Part shown: one piece after another, positions 18,887-28,213 of the stretch
Position numbering within the stretch: position 1 is the first letter of the stretch
How the letters are laid out: each line of letters starts with the position of its first letter
From: Alphaproteobacteria bacterium
Lineage (GTDB): Bacteria > Pseudomonadota > Alphaproteobacteria > Micavibrionales > Micavibrionaceae
Reading direction: 5' to 3'
Length of the DNA stretch: 64,000 nucleotides
Assembly: GCA_021775965.1 (NCBI GenBank)
Contig: JAJFGV010000052.1
Coordinates: 1-64,000 of the forward strand
The notes under the pieces: model-generated
The model's database searches: none
What the model was told of the DNA's origin: nothing
The model's input: the letters and a program-made list of their open reading frames with translations, nothing else
Position numbers and translations under genes: made by a program

Positions 18887-19332
18887 TGCCCTACCTCATT
18901 CTTGCCATCGGCGTATTGATTGGCCTCTATGCTCTCTACCGCTTTGTACTGAAAGCCAGCGTGGAGCAAATCAAAGCGCTTGCCCTCACCGCCATCATTG
19001 TTGTCCTGACTTTGGCTCTGTTCGTCATGGCAATCACCGGCCGACTGCCCGCAGCGCTGGCACTGGTAGTAGCGATCTTCCCCTTTGCCATCGGCCTGCT
19101 CAAAGTCTTGAAAGCTGCCAGCAAAGTTTCTTCTGCTGCCGAGAGTGACCCCGGCAAGCCCGTTACCCGCGAAGATGCGCTTGAAATTCTCGGCCTCGAA
19201 GACGACGCCACGGAAGACGACATCAAAACCGCGTATAAAAAGCTGATGAAAAAAGTCCACCCCGACCAGGAAGGTTCCGACTGGATGGCCGCCAAGCTTA
19301 ATCAAGCTAAAGATATATTGTTGGGGGATTAG
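18886..19332 (+). CDS. Membrane-anchored DnaJ-domain protein
   Basis: A 148-residue protein with two or three N-terminal hydrophobic segments (PYLILAIGVLIGLYALYRFV, LALTAIIVVLTLALFVMAI, LALVVAIFPFAIGLL) and a C-terminal J domain of about 60 residues whose KKVHPDQEG contains the HPD motif that stimulates Hsp70 ATPase. The layout resembles Tim14/DjlA-like anchored co-chaperones, with the J domain in the cytosol. Overlaps mipZ by one base (TAATG), so the two are translationally coupled; a functional link to division is inference. Confidence 0.85.
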   Translation: MPYLILAIGVLIGLYALYRFVLKASVEQIKALALTAIIVVLTLALFVMAITGRLPAALALVVAIFPFAIGLLKVLKAASKVSSAAESDPGKPVTREDALEILGLEDDATEDDIKTAYKKLMKKVHPDQEGSDWMAAKLNQAKDILLGD

Positions 19333-19333
19333 G

Positions 19334-20050
19334 TTATACGTGTTCCGGCTCTACAGGTTTTGGTAAAGCCGCGCCTTTTATCTTATTTATAATTTTCATC
19401 GCATCGCCAAAAAATGAATATTGATACGCAGTTCTCGGTTGGGTGTGTACCTTTACCAATTGATTCTCCCAATCCTCAGCAAAATCTGATGGATACATAG
19501 CAAGACACCTACAACTCTCATCTTGTTTCGTAGTGACAAAATCTGAAATAACTTTTTCCAACCGCGTTTCTCCCTTACTTTTTGAGAGCGCTGCGGGTCG
19601 TGCCGCCATACCAGCCCAATCAAGAAAAACAGCCAATTGATAGGCTCTTGTTGCAGTACCACAATCAATATAGCACGCTCCATTACCGTCCCCATCAACA
19701 TAAGGATGAACAGGCAATCCTTCAAAACATCCCGATAATCGCTCTGCCCACTCCTGCATAGACACTTTCATGTCGGCTATTTTTTGGGGCCTGTGTAGAT
19801 TCTCAAGCTGGTCTGCAGCCACATCGAGACCCAGCTCTATATTGCCTGGCAAGTCATGACTCTTTGGAAACTCCCTGATCAGTTTAACAAGCCCTTCAAG
19901 GCCTTTATGAGCTTCAACATGCATATTGAATTCTCCATACTTTATGTTATCTGGACGCAAACTATACAGTTTGTTCCCATAAGTCAAATTTTGATTGCAA
20001 AATACACCCAAAAGTGGCATGCATAGCGCCATGAATACGCCCAATAACAT
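19334..20050 (-). CDS. Hypothetical protein with N-terminal hydrophobic segment
   Basis: A 238-residue protein starting with a hydrophobic stretch (MLLGVFMALCMPLLGVF), either signal peptide or anchor, then a hydrophilic domain with scattered cysteines (GCFEGL, GACYIDCGTATR, ESCRCLAMY) that could form disulphides outside the cytosol. The ATG at 20050 has ACAGG 4 nt upstream; a longer in-frame reading to 20128 would run antisense through the galU N-terminus and is less likely. With this start it still overlaps the galU start by 20 nt head to head. A+T-richer than its neighbours. Family not recognised. Confidence 0.6.
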   Translation of the reverse strand: MLLGVFMALCMPLLGVFCNQNLTYGNKLYSLRPDNIKYGEFNMHVEAHKGLEGLVKLIREFPKSHDLPGNIELGLDVAADQLENLHRPQKIADMKVSMQEWAERLSGCFEGLPVHPYVDGDGNGACYIDCGTATRAYQLAVFLDWAGMAARPAALSKSKGETRLEKVISDFVTTKQDESCRCLAMYPSDFAEDWENQLVKVHTQPRTAYQYSFFGDAMKIINKIKGAALPKPVEPEHV

Positions 20051-20951
20051 AAAACCTGTCCGCAAGGCCGTTTTTCCCGTCGCCGGGCTTGGCACGCGCT
20101 TTTTACCGGCCACCAAAGTCATGCCCAAGGAAATGCTGACCCTGGTCGACCGGCCGCTAATTCAACACGCCGTCGAGGAGGCACAAGCCGCCGGGATTGA
20201 GGAATTCATTTTCGTCATCAGCAAGGGCAAGGAAATCCTCAAGGACCACTTTATAAAGCACGACGCCCTCACCAAAACTTTAGAAGCGCGCGGCAAAACC
20301 GAACAACTGGCCACATTAAAGTCCTGTGAAATCCCGACAGACAAACTCCACCTCGCTTATCAGGACGAACCGCTCGGCCTCGGCCATGCGATCTGGTGCG
20401 CCCGCGATTTTGTTGGCGATGAGCCTTTCGCGATTATGCTGCCCGATGACGTTGTCCTGGGTGACACCGGATGCCTCACCCAAATGATCGACACCTATAA
20501 TAACGCAGGCGGCAATCTCGTTGGTGTCATGGACGTACCAAAAGAAGACACAAACAAATACGGCATACTCGACGTGCATTCAGATGACGGAAAATTAGCC
20601 GATATCAAAGGCCTGGTCGAAAAACCTGATCCTGAAGATGCACCGTCAACGCTCTCCATCATTGGTCGCTACATTCTTCAGCCCGAGATATTTGAAAAAC
20701 TTTCCGGCCATGAAAAAGGCGCGGGTGGAGAAATTCAGCTGACCGACGCCATGGCCAAGCTCATCGGCGCGCAGCCTTTCAACGGCTTGCGCTTTGATGG
20801 CACCCGCTACGATTGTGGACACCACCTCGGCTTTATCGAAGCCAATATCGCCTACAGCATGCATAACAAGAATATCGGGCCGCAAGTCAAAGAAATCATA
20901 GAAAAAATTGCCAACGGGCCAAAGGAGAAAATTCATGTCGCAACCGGATAA
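20031..20951 (+). CDS. galU: UTP-glucose-1-phosphate uridylyltransferase
   Basis: A 306-residue nucleotidyltransferase making UDP-glucose for envelope polysaccharides. Seen: the N-terminal FPVAGLGTRFLPATKVMPKE motif, DRPLIQHAVEEA, LGLGHAIWCA, IMLPDDVVLG, VEKPDPEDAP and a C-terminal FDGTRYDCGHHLGFIEANI. The start at 20031 is the first ATG before the conserved core; no strong ribosome site is seen, and its promoter must lie inside the divergent neighbour. It overlaps the following phosphohexomutase gene by 17 nt. Confidence 0.94.
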   Translation: MNTPNNIKPVRKAVFPVAGLGTRFLPATKVMPKEMLTLVDRPLIQHAVEEAQAAGIEEFIFVISKGKEILKDHFIKHDALTKTLEARGKTEQLATLKSCEIPTDKLHLAYQDEPLGLGHAIWCARDFVGDEPFAIMLPDDVVLGDTGCLTQMIDTYNNAGGNLVGVMDVPKEDTNKYGILDVHSDDGKLADIKGLVEKPDPEDAPSTLSIIGRYILQPEIFEKLSGHEKGAGGEIQLTDAMAKLIGAQPFNGLRFDGTRYDCGHHLGFIEANIAYSMHNKNIGPQVKEIIEKIANGPKEKIHVATG

Positions 20952-22374
20952 ACAACCAAACCAAAGCGGCCATGTTTTTAACCCCGGCATTTTGCGCGAA
21001 TACGACATTCGTGGACAGATTGGCAAAAACCTCAGCGAAGAAGACGCCTATGCACTCGGCCAGGCCTTCGGTACCTACGTAAAACGCCACCCAAAAACTG
21101 AAAAAGGCCGCCGCACAAAATTCTGTGTTGGCTATGATGGCCGTACAACTTCTCCCGCCTTGGCCGAAGCCCTGATCAAAGGCCTGATCTCAACGGGGGC
21201 CAAAGTTGACAATGTCGGCCTTGGCCCAACACCGATGCTGTGGTTCGCCGTCAAAGATCACATGGCCGATGCCGGCGTGATGATCACCGGCTCGCACAAT
21301 CCACCGGATTATAACGGCTTCAAAATGACGCTGCAAAGTGGCCCGGTCTTCGGCGAAACCATTCAAGAGCTCGGAAAAATTGCAGCCGCAGGCGATTTTG
21401 AAACCGGCGACGACGGTCTGGTGAATGACATTGATATTCAGGACACCTATGTCGAGCGCCTGATGAAAGATTTTGATGGTGGCCGTCCTTTAAAGATCGC
21501 CTGGGACAACGGCAACGGCGCGGCAGGAGAGATCTTGCGCCGCCTAACCCAAAAACTGCCCGGCGAACATATCCTGCTCTACGATGATATCGACGGACAA
21601 TTTCCCAATCATCACCCCGACCCAACCGTTGACGAAAATCTTATTGACCTCAAAAAAACGGTTCTCGAACAAAACTGTGATCTTGGTATAGCCTTTGATG
21701 GCGATGGCGACCGCATTGGTGTTGTTAATGAAAAGGGTGACATCCTACGCTGCGATATTCTGATGACAATTTACGCTCGCGATATTCTCGCCGAGACACC
21801 CGGCGCATCGATTATCGGCGACGTTAAATGCTCGCAAGTCATGTTCGACGAGATCAAAGCCCTCGGCGGCAATCCCGTGATGTGGAAGACCGGGCATTCA
21901 CTGGTCAAAGCCAAGATGGCCGAGCTCAAAGCCCCACTAGCCGGCGAACTCAGCGGCCACATCTTTTTTGCCGATAAATATTACGGCTTTGATGATGCGC
22001 TGTATTGCGCCATTCGCCTTATTAACGCCGCCTGCGAGGCCGAAAACCTCTCAAGCCTGACGAAAGATCTGCCGGTCCTGCACAACACACCGGAAATACG
22101 TTGCGAGGTTGATGAAGAAAAGAAATTCGGTATTGTCCCGCAAATTGCTGAAAACCTTAAAACCTCAGAAAATGAGGATATCAGCATTGATGATATTGAC
22201 GGCATCCGCGTCAGCACGCAGGATGGCTGGTGGCTTCTACGTCCGTCCAACACGCAAAATGTTCTGGTCGCACGCATGGAAGCCAGCAGCGCAGAAGGAC
22301 TAGAACGTCTGAAAGCAATGGCTAGAGATGAACTTAAAAAACTGGGATACAACCTTGAATTTCCTGAACAATAA
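20935..22374 (+). CDS. Phosphomannomutase / phosphoglucomutase
   Basis: A 479-residue alpha-D-phosphohexomutase of the AlgC/PgmG type, which interconverts hexose 6- and 1-phosphates and so feeds the GalU next to it. Seen: FNPGILREYDIRG at the N-terminus, the catalytic phosphoserine in TGSHNPPDYNGFK near residue 120, the Mg loop DGDGDR, the sugar-specificity loop GELSGH, and the phosphate-binding loop RPSNTQN, where the usual last residues are EP. The ATG at 20935 has AAAGGAGA 6 nt upstream, inside the galU coding sequence. Confidence 0.93.
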   Translation: MSQPDKQPNQSGHVFNPGILREYDIRGQIGKNLSEEDAYALGQAFGTYVKRHPKTEKGRRTKFCVGYDGRTTSPALAEALIKGLISTGAKVDNVGLGPTPMLWFAVKDHMADAGVMITGSHNPPDYNGFKMTLQSGPVFGETIQELGKIAAAGDFETGDDGLVNDIDIQDTYVERLMKDFDGGRPLKIAWDNGNGAAGEILRRLTQKLPGEHILLYDDIDGQFPNHHPDPTVDENLIDLKKTVLEQNCDLGIAFDGDGDRIGVVNEKGDILRCDILMTIYARDILAETPGASIIGDVKCSQVMFDEIKALGGNPVMWKTGHSLVKAKMAELKAPLAGELSGHIFFADKYYGFDDALYCAIRLINAACEAENLSSLTKDLPVLHNTPEIRCEVDEEKKFGIVPQIAENLKTSENEDISIDDIDGIRVSTQDGWWLLRPSNTQNVLVARMEASSAEGLERLKAMARDELKKLGYNLEFPEQ

Positions 22375-22391
22375 AAAAGAGTGCAAACTTT

Positions 22392-23024
22392 ATGTCTGAT
22401 ATCCATATCCTTGAATTGCTATCTTCAAAAATCTGCCATGATCTGATCAGCCCGATTGGCGCCGTCAATAATGGTGTCGAGCTACTGGAAGAAATGGGTG
22501 CCGACTCGGGCGATGAAGTTGCCAGCCTCATTGCTTTCAGTGCCCAGCAAGCATCAGGGAAATTGCAGGCATTCCGCATGGCCTATGGCGCAGGTGGTGC
22601 TGATGCCAGCATTAAACCAGAAGATATTTACAACACATTCGAGACGCTCATCAGTGGCGATGGCAAAATAAAGCAGGATTGGGACCCGCATGCCCCCATC
22701 GGTCCTGAAATGCTGCCCACAGGCTTTAGCAAGATAGTGATGGCCTGCATGCTTTTGGCCATAGATTGCCTGCCCAAAGGAGGCACCATTACGGTAACAG
22801 CAGGGGAATCAAACCAAACCGTTGTAAAAGCTTCGGGCGAAGATGCCAGCTTTAGAGAAAACATTCTGACTGCTCTATCCCTCGACATTGCCCCGGAAAA
22901 ACTGGAGCCGAAAATCATCCACCCCTACATCACCGGTCTTATGGCTAAAAGCTACGGATTCGAAATATCTACGCAGGAAGATAACGGCAATTTCATTATA
23001 TTAACCCTCACATCGCCCTTATAA
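22392..23024 (+). CDS. chpT: Histidine phosphotransferase ChpT
   Basis: A 210-residue dimeric phosphotransferase that in alphaproteobacteria passes phosphate from the hybrid kinase CckA to CtrA and CpdR. The N-terminal LLSSKICHDLISPIGAVNNG carries the phosphorylated histidine in the family motif CHDLISP, and the C-terminal half is a degenerate Bergerat-type ATPase fold without the N, G1 and G2 boxes. It lies 17 nt after the phosphohexomutase gene and about 210 nt upstream of cheA in the same direction. Confidence 0.88.
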   Translation: MSDIHILELLSSKICHDLISPIGAVNNGVELLEEMGADSGDEVASLIAFSAQQASGKLQAFRMAYGAGGADASIKPEDIYNTFETLISGDGKIKQDWDPHAPIGPEMLPTGFSKIVMACMLLAIDCLPKGGTITVTAGESNQTVVKASGEDASFRENILTALSLDIAPEKLEPKIIHPYITGLMAKSYGFEISTQEDNGNFIILTLTSPL

Positions 23025-23235
23025 CCCTTATCGATGAACACACCCGTAGGCTGCGCACCCTATCTTCCCGATTCGTCCATTTCTGAATTCTTTCAAGGTA
23101 AAAAATAGTATATCTTTGTAGGCAGAGCTAATATCTATTTAACACTCTTCAGGCATAGTGAATAATAGGGCCACTGCGTAAGATTTGAATCAATCAGACA
23201 ACACGACCACAGAATTTGGTTGGAAGGGCAGTATT

Positions 23236-26064
23236 ATGGACGATCTCATTGGCGAGTTTTTAACCGAAACAAATGAATTCCTGGAAAGCCTTGATCAGGA
23301 CCTCCTCGGCCTGGAACAAAACCCCAATGACAAAGAGCTGCTTGGAAACATCTTCCGCCTCGTCCACACCATCAAAGGAACCTGCGGATTTTTAGGCTTA
23401 CCGCGCCTGGAAACGGTCGCACACAGAGCCGAAAATGTGCTGGGGCGTTTTCGTGACGGCGATCTGGAAGTCACACCCGAATACGTTACACTTATATTTG
23501 AATCTCTTGATGTCATCAAATTTATTGTTGGGGCCATTGAAGAGACAGGCAGCGAACCGGAAGGCGACGACAATCCATTAATTGCGAAGCTCGACGCCGT
23601 CTATGAAGGCAAAGAAGTGCCTAAGGAAGAGGTCGCAGCAGAACCTGAAGAAGAATCAATCCCAGGAATGGCGACAGAAGCAGAGCTGGAAGCCGCTTTC
23701 GCAGCCGCAGAAGTTCTACCTCTGGATCAGCAGGATTCAATCCCCAATGAAGAAGCGGCGCCTGAGCCTGAACCAGAACAAAAAGAAGCAGAAGCGGAAT
23801 CACCACCCCCGCCACCGGCTGCCCCCCCGGCTGCCGAAGAGCAAAAAGCCGAAGCCGTCAAAAAAGAAGCGCCTGTCACCACACAAACATTGCGCGTCAA
23901 CGTCGATGTGCTGGAAGACCTCATGACGATGGTCAGCGAGATGGTTCTAACCCGCAACCAGCTTTTGCAAATTCTGCGCGCACACAATGAAAGCGACTTT
24001 GCAGTACCATTGCAGCGGCTCAACCATGTCGTGTCCGAGCTACAGGAAGGCGTCATGAAAACGCGCATGCAACCCATTGGTAACGCATGGTCGAAATTAC
24101 CCCGTATTATTCGCGACCTCAGCATCGAACTCGGCAAAAAAATTGATCTGGAGATGCGCGGACAGGATACAGAGCTCGACCGTCAGGTTTTGGAGCTTAT
24201 TAAGGACCCTCTCACGCACATGGTTCGCAACTCCGGTGACCACGGCATTGAAATGCCGGAAGACCGTGTGGCAGCCGGAAAATCTGAAACGGGCAAAGTT
24301 ATATTGGAAGCCTTCCATGAAGGTGGCCATATCATTATTCAGATAGCCGATGACGGCAAAGGTCTTCCTCTTGATAAAATCAAGGCCAAGATTGTTTCCA
24401 ACGGCCTTGCAACCGAAGCGGAGCTGGCAGAGATGCCAACGCAACAGATTCAACAATATATTTTCCACGCCGGGCTATCGACAGCAGAACAAGTCACTTC
24501 CGTTTCCGGTCGTGGTGTTGGCATGGATGTCGTCCGTACCAATATTGAAAAAATTGGCGGCTCTATAGAGCTGAAATCAAAAGAAGGAAAAGGCTCAACC
24601 TTCACAATTAAAATTCCACTGACCCTAGCAATCGTCTCGGCACTTATTGTCGAATCCGCCAAGCAGCGCTTTGCCATACCGCAGCTTTCTGTCCGCGAGC
24701 TTGTCATGGCATCGGAACATGGCGACAACAAGATCGAGATGATTAAAGGAACACCTGTCCTCAGGCTGCGTGACCGCCTCCTGCCTCTTGTTTCGCTGGA
24801 TGAATTGCTGAAATTGCAAAGAGAGGGCATCCCTCTCACTGATCATCTTGAAGCCACAAATATCGAAGATGAACAAGACGCTGCAGAATCTGCAGATGCA
24901 GCAGAACCGCAAGAAAACGAAAGCGAAAAAACAGAAGAAAAACAATTGGCTCAGAACCAATACATCGTCGTCACCGAAACCGGCGCCTATGATTTTGGTA
25001 TTATTGTTGACCGCGTTTACGACACCGAAGAGATTGTAGTGAAACCCGTGCCCAAAATTCTACGCGATATTGACCTGTTCTCAGGCAACACAATCCTGGG
25101 CGACGGAAGCGTCATTATGATTCTCGACCCCAATGGGGTTGCCAGAATTGCAGGCGAAATTGATGCCAATGATGCAGCAGATTCGGCTACGGAAGACACA
25201 GCCCATATCGGAAACTCACAACAAAAAACATCGCTCCTGCTCTTCAGCATTGGCGGCACAACACCCAAAGCTGTGCCTTTGTCTCTCGTCGCAAGACTTG
25301 AGAATGTTAAAACAGCTGAAATAGAACATTCCAGCGGCCAGATGATGGTCCAGTACCGTGGCAGCCTTATGCCTCTTGTTCCGTATGATTCATCTGTACA
25401 GATCAACGATGTTGAGGAAAAACCAGTTCTTGTCTTCTCTGACAAAGAACGCTCAATGGGCCTTATCGTTGATGAGATTATCGACATTACCGAAGAACAT
25501 ATCGACGTTCAGCTGAGCAGCTCACAACAAGGCTTGCTGGGCAGCGCCATTATCAACGAAAAAGCCACGGATGTTGTCGACGTCATGCACTTCCTGAACA
25601 CAACGCATGATGACTGGTTCAAAGATCATGGAGACGAGGCGTATGGCAGCGCTGCCGGTGCAGGCAAGAAACGTCTGTTGCTCGTTGATGACAGCCCTTT
25701 TTTCCGCAACATGCTGGCCCCCATACTGGGCATTGCCGGTTATGACGTGACAACATTGGATAGCGCGCGCGATGCCCTTAAAATGTGCGAAGATGGCGCC
25801 CGGTTTGATGTTATTGTAAGCGATATTGAAATGCCGGAAATGGATGGCTTTGAATTTGCCGAAAAAGTTAAAGCTGATTCAGGCTGGCACGACACCCCCA
25901 TGATTGCCCTGACATCGCACGCCACGCCCGCAGATATAGACAGGGGTATGCAGGTTGGTTTTACAAAGCACATAGCCAAATTTGACAAAGACACGCTATT
26001 GAGCGCCCTGTCCCAAACATTGATAGAGCAACATAAAGCAGAGCAACCGGGAGAACAGGCATGA
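23236..26064 (+). CDS. cheA: Chemotaxis histidine kinase CheA with C-terminal receiver
   Basis: A 942-residue hybrid CheA that phosphorylates CheY and CheB in response to chemoreceptors. Domains in order: HPt (1-110, phosphorylated His44 in LVHTIKGTCGFLG), an acidic and Pro/Glu-rich linker (about 120-215), dimerisation helices (about 225-290), HATPase (N box ELIKDPLTHMVRNSGDHG near 317, then DDGKGL and SGRGVGMDVV), two CheW-like regulatory segments (about 475-640 and 660-797) and a receiver (about 812-940) with VDDSPFF and phospho-Asp in VIVSDIEMPEMDG. A P2 CheY-binding domain is not obvious. ATG at 23236 chosen for GAAGGG upstream. Overlaps cheW by 4 nt. Confidence 0.94.
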   Translation: MDDLIGEFLTETNEFLESLDQDLLGLEQNPNDKELLGNIFRLVHTIKGTCGFLGLPRLETVAHRAENVLGRFRDGDLEVTPEYVTLIFESLDVIKFIVGAIEETGSEPEGDDNPLIAKLDAVYEGKEVPKEEVAAEPEEESIPGMATEAELEAAFAAAEVLPLDQQDSIPNEEAAPEPEPEQKEAEAESPPPPPAAPPAAEEQKAEAVKKEAPVTTQTLRVNVDVLEDLMTMVSEMVLTRNQLLQILRAHNESDFAVPLQRLNHVVSELQEGVMKTRMQPIGNAWSKLPRIIRDLSIELGKKIDLEMRGQDTELDRQVLELIKDPLTHMVRNSGDHGIEMPEDRVAAGKSETGKVILEAFHEGGHIIIQIADDGKGLPLDKIKAKIVSNGLATEAELAEMPTQQIQQYIFHAGLSTAEQVTSVSGRGVGMDVVRTNIEKIGGSIELKSKEGKGSTFTIKIPLTLAIVSALIVESAKQRFAIPQLSVRELVMASEHGDNKIEMIKGTPVLRLRDRLLPLVSLDELLKLQREGIPLTDHLEATNIEDEQDAAESADAAEPQENESEKTEEKQLAQNQYIVVTETGAYDFGIIVDRVYDTEEIVVKPVPKILRDIDLFSGNTILGDGSVIMILDPNGVARIAGEIDANDAADSATEDTAHIGNSQQKTSLLLFSIGGTTPKAVPLSLVARLENVKTAEIEHSSGQMMVQYRGSLMPLVPYDSSVQINDVEEKPVLVFSDKERSMGLIVDEIIDITEEHIDVQLSSSQQGLLGSAIINEKATDVVDVMHFLNTTHDDWFKDHGDEAYGSAAGAGKKRLLLVDDSPFFRNMLAPILGIAGYDVTTLDSARDALKMCEDGARFDVIVSDIEMPEMDGFEFAEKVKADSGWHDTPMIALTSHATPADIDRGMQVGFTKHIAKFDKDTLLSALSQTLIEQHKAEQPGEQA

Positions 26065-26546
26065 GCACAGCAGCCACAAGTAAAGATTATGAGCTGGACG
26101 GAGAACCACACGACCAGTCCAAAGATTTTCTGACCATCATGATTGCTGAGCAGCGCTTCGGCATCCCTGTTTTGCAAATCGAGGACGTTTTGGGTGAACA
26201 AAGCGTTACCAATATTCCTCTGGCCCCGCCAGAAGTCGCAGGATCTCTTAATTTACGTGGCCGAGTTGTCACCGCAATCGACGTTAGGCGCCGCCTGGGT
26301 ATGGACCCATGCAAAGATGGCGAAGCAACCGGCATGAGTGTCGTCGTAGAGCACGACAATGAGCTTTACAGCCTGATCATCGACCGGGTTGGTGATGTGC
26401 TGACACTGAAAGAAGATATGTTTGAAAACAATCCACCAACACTTGATTCGGTGTGGCGGGAAATATCGGGTGGGATATTCAGGTTGGAAGAAGAATTGCT
26501 GGTTGTGCTTGATGTCCCCAAGCTTCTGAACACAGTTCATAGTTGA
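26061..26546 (+). CDS. cheW: Chemotaxis coupling protein CheW
   Basis: A 161-residue adaptor linking receptors to CheA. It shows the CheW core: DFLTIMIAEQRFGIPVLQIEDVL, IPLAPPEVAGSLNLRGRV with the conserved N-L-R-G, VVTAIDVRRRLG and the C-terminal LLVVLDVPKLL. The first 25 residues are a polar extension. Its ATG overlaps the cheA stop (ATGA), so the two are made in a fixed ratio. Confidence 0.95.
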   Translation: MSTAATSKDYELDGEPHDQSKDFLTIMIAEQRFGIPVLQIEDVLGEQSVTNIPLAPPEVAGSLNLRGRVVTAIDVRRRLGMDPCKDGEATGMSVVVEHDNELYSLIIDRVGDVLTLKEDMFENNPPTLDSVWREISGGIFRLEEELLVVLDVPKLLNTVHS

Positions 26547-26639
26547 TCTGTGCATAAGGATAAAATTATAGATACGCATCCATCATAAAACCTATAAAAT
26601 AACTCTGAGTTTTCTTACGTCATAATATACGGGAGTGAA

Positions 26640-27020
26640 ATGTCCAAAATGAAATGTCTTGTTGTTGATGATAGTCGTGTCGTCAGAAAGGTGGCGCGGC
26701 GTATCGCTGAAGATTTAGGTTTTGAATGTGAAGAGGCAGAAGATGGCCAAAAAGCATACGAAGCCTGTGAGCAAACGATGCCTGACGCCATTCTGCTCGA
26801 TTGGAATATGCCTGTGATGAGCGGTATAGAGTTCCTTGAAAAACTACGTCAGATGGATAACGGCCAGCATCCAAAGGTTGTGTTCTGCACAACAGAAAAT
26901 GACATGAGTCATATCCAGCGCGCCATGCAGGCCGGGGCCAATGAGTACATCATGAAGCCCTTCGATAGTGAAATTATTCAGTCAAAATTTATCCAGATTG
27001 GCCTGATGAGCGCCGCCTAG
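26640..27020 (+). CDS. cheY: Chemotaxis response regulator CheY
   Basis: A 126-residue single-domain receiver that binds the flagellar switch when phosphorylated. Seen: acidic pocket VVDDSRVVRKVA, phospho-acceptor Asp in AILLDWNMPVMSG, the conserved Thr in VVFCTTENDM and Lys in YIMKPFDSE. GGGAGTGA precedes the ATG. A 93-nt gap separates it from cheW, but no terminator is visible, so it probably belongs to the same unit. Confidence 0.94.
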   Translation: MSKMKCLVVDDSRVVRKVARRIAEDLGFECEEAEDGQKAYEACEQTMPDAILLDWNMPVMSGIEFLEKLRQMDNGQHPKVVFCTTENDMSHIQRAMQAGANEYIMKPFDSEIIQSKFIQIGLMSAA

Positions 27021-27051
27021 GCTGGCAAAAGAAAGAGTTTCCCATACAGCC

Positions 27052-28200
27052 ATGACCAACAACACATCTTCTTCAGCGCGCGAGGACGCATCACCAGGTT
27101 CAGACACCGTTCGCGTGATGCTGGTTGATGATTCCGCCGTTATCCGCGGCATTCTATCAAAAACCCTAGAAAGCGACCCTGGCATCAAAGTTGTCAATTC
27201 CGTTTCCAATGGAGAAATGGCGGTCTCCGCTATCGAAAAGGCAAATCCCCATATCATTATTCTCGACATTGAAATGCCGGTGATGGACGGGCTGACAGCA
27301 CTGCCAAAATTGCTGGAAATTTGCCCCGATGCAAAAATCATCATGTTCTCCAGCCTTACTGAAAAAGGCGCCAGCGTTACAATGAAGGCCATGACCCTGG
27401 GCGCTGTTGAATGTCTGGTAAAACCGACAAGCTCCCAGGAAACCGGCGCAGGAACAGAGTTTCAAAAAAAGCTGATTGATCTTATTAAGGTGCTTGTTCC
27501 TCAGGACCAACGCACTGCTGGTGACGAGGCGATAACCGTACCGCGCTCTTCCGTTGCTGCAGCACCTATAGCGCTTGGGCCTACAGCAGATAACATTGTC
27601 CTGCAACAAGGTGCGCATATCTATCACGGAAAACCCTCTATCGTTGCCATCGGGAGCTCAACAGGCGGGCCACAGGCCTTGTTTGAGGTTATCAAAAGTT
27701 TTAAAGACTTTGATGTTCCTATTGTTATCACCCAACACATGCCGGCGACCTTTACAAAAATTCTGGCCGAACACATAGAACAACAAACTGGTGTCCCGAC
27801 CCATGAAGGCGCCGAAGGCATGGCGGTAGAAAAAGGACATGCCTATGTAGCTCCTGGCGGATTCCATATGAAAATTGTCAAAAACGACGAACAACTTTCG
27901 ATTGCCATCGATAGCGGACCACCAGAAAATTTCTGTAAACCCGCAGTGGACCCCATGTTTCGCTCACTCATTGATATTTTCGACCAAAAAATTCTAGGGG
28001 TCATTTTAACAGGCATGGGCCATGACGGGCTGAACAGTGCCAAATTACTGGTTGAAAAAGGTGGACGCCTGATTGCACAGGACGAAGCGACAAGTGTAGT
28101 CTGGGGGATGCCGGGGGCCGTCGCACAAGCAGGCATTTGCAATGCTGTGATGCCCCTGTCGGAAATAGGGCCCCATGTTCGTCAAATAGTTTTAAGGTAG
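27052..28200 (+). CDS. cheB: Chemoreceptor glutamate methylesterase CheB
   Basis: A 382-residue two-domain enzyme that demethylates receptors for adaptation. N-terminal receiver with MLVDDSAVIRGIL and phospho-Asp in IIILDIEMPVMDG; C-terminal esterase with catalytic Ser in AIGSSTGGPQAL, His in ITQHMPATF and Asp in LTGMGHDGL. The first 20 residues are a polar extension. 31 nt after cheY, 13 nt before cheR. Confidence 0.95.
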   Translation: MTNNTSSSAREDASPGSDTVRVMLVDDSAVIRGILSKTLESDPGIKVVNSVSNGEMAVSAIEKANPHIIILDIEMPVMDGLTALPKLLEICPDAKIIMFSSLTEKGASVTMKAMTLGAVECLVKPTSSQETGAGTEFQKKLIDLIKVLVPQDQRTAGDEAITVPRSSVAAAPIALGPTADNIVLQQGAHIYHGKPSIVAIGSSTGGPQALFEVIKSFKDFDVPIVITQHMPATFTKILAEHIEQQTGVPTHEGAEGMAVEKGHAYVAPGGFHMKIVKNDEQLSIAIDSGPPENFCKPAVDPMFRSLIDIFDQKILGVILTGMGHDGLNSAKLLVEKGGRLIAQDEATSVVWGMPGAVAQAGICNAVMPLSEIGPHVRQIVLR

Positions 28201-28213
28201 GTTAAAACAAATC

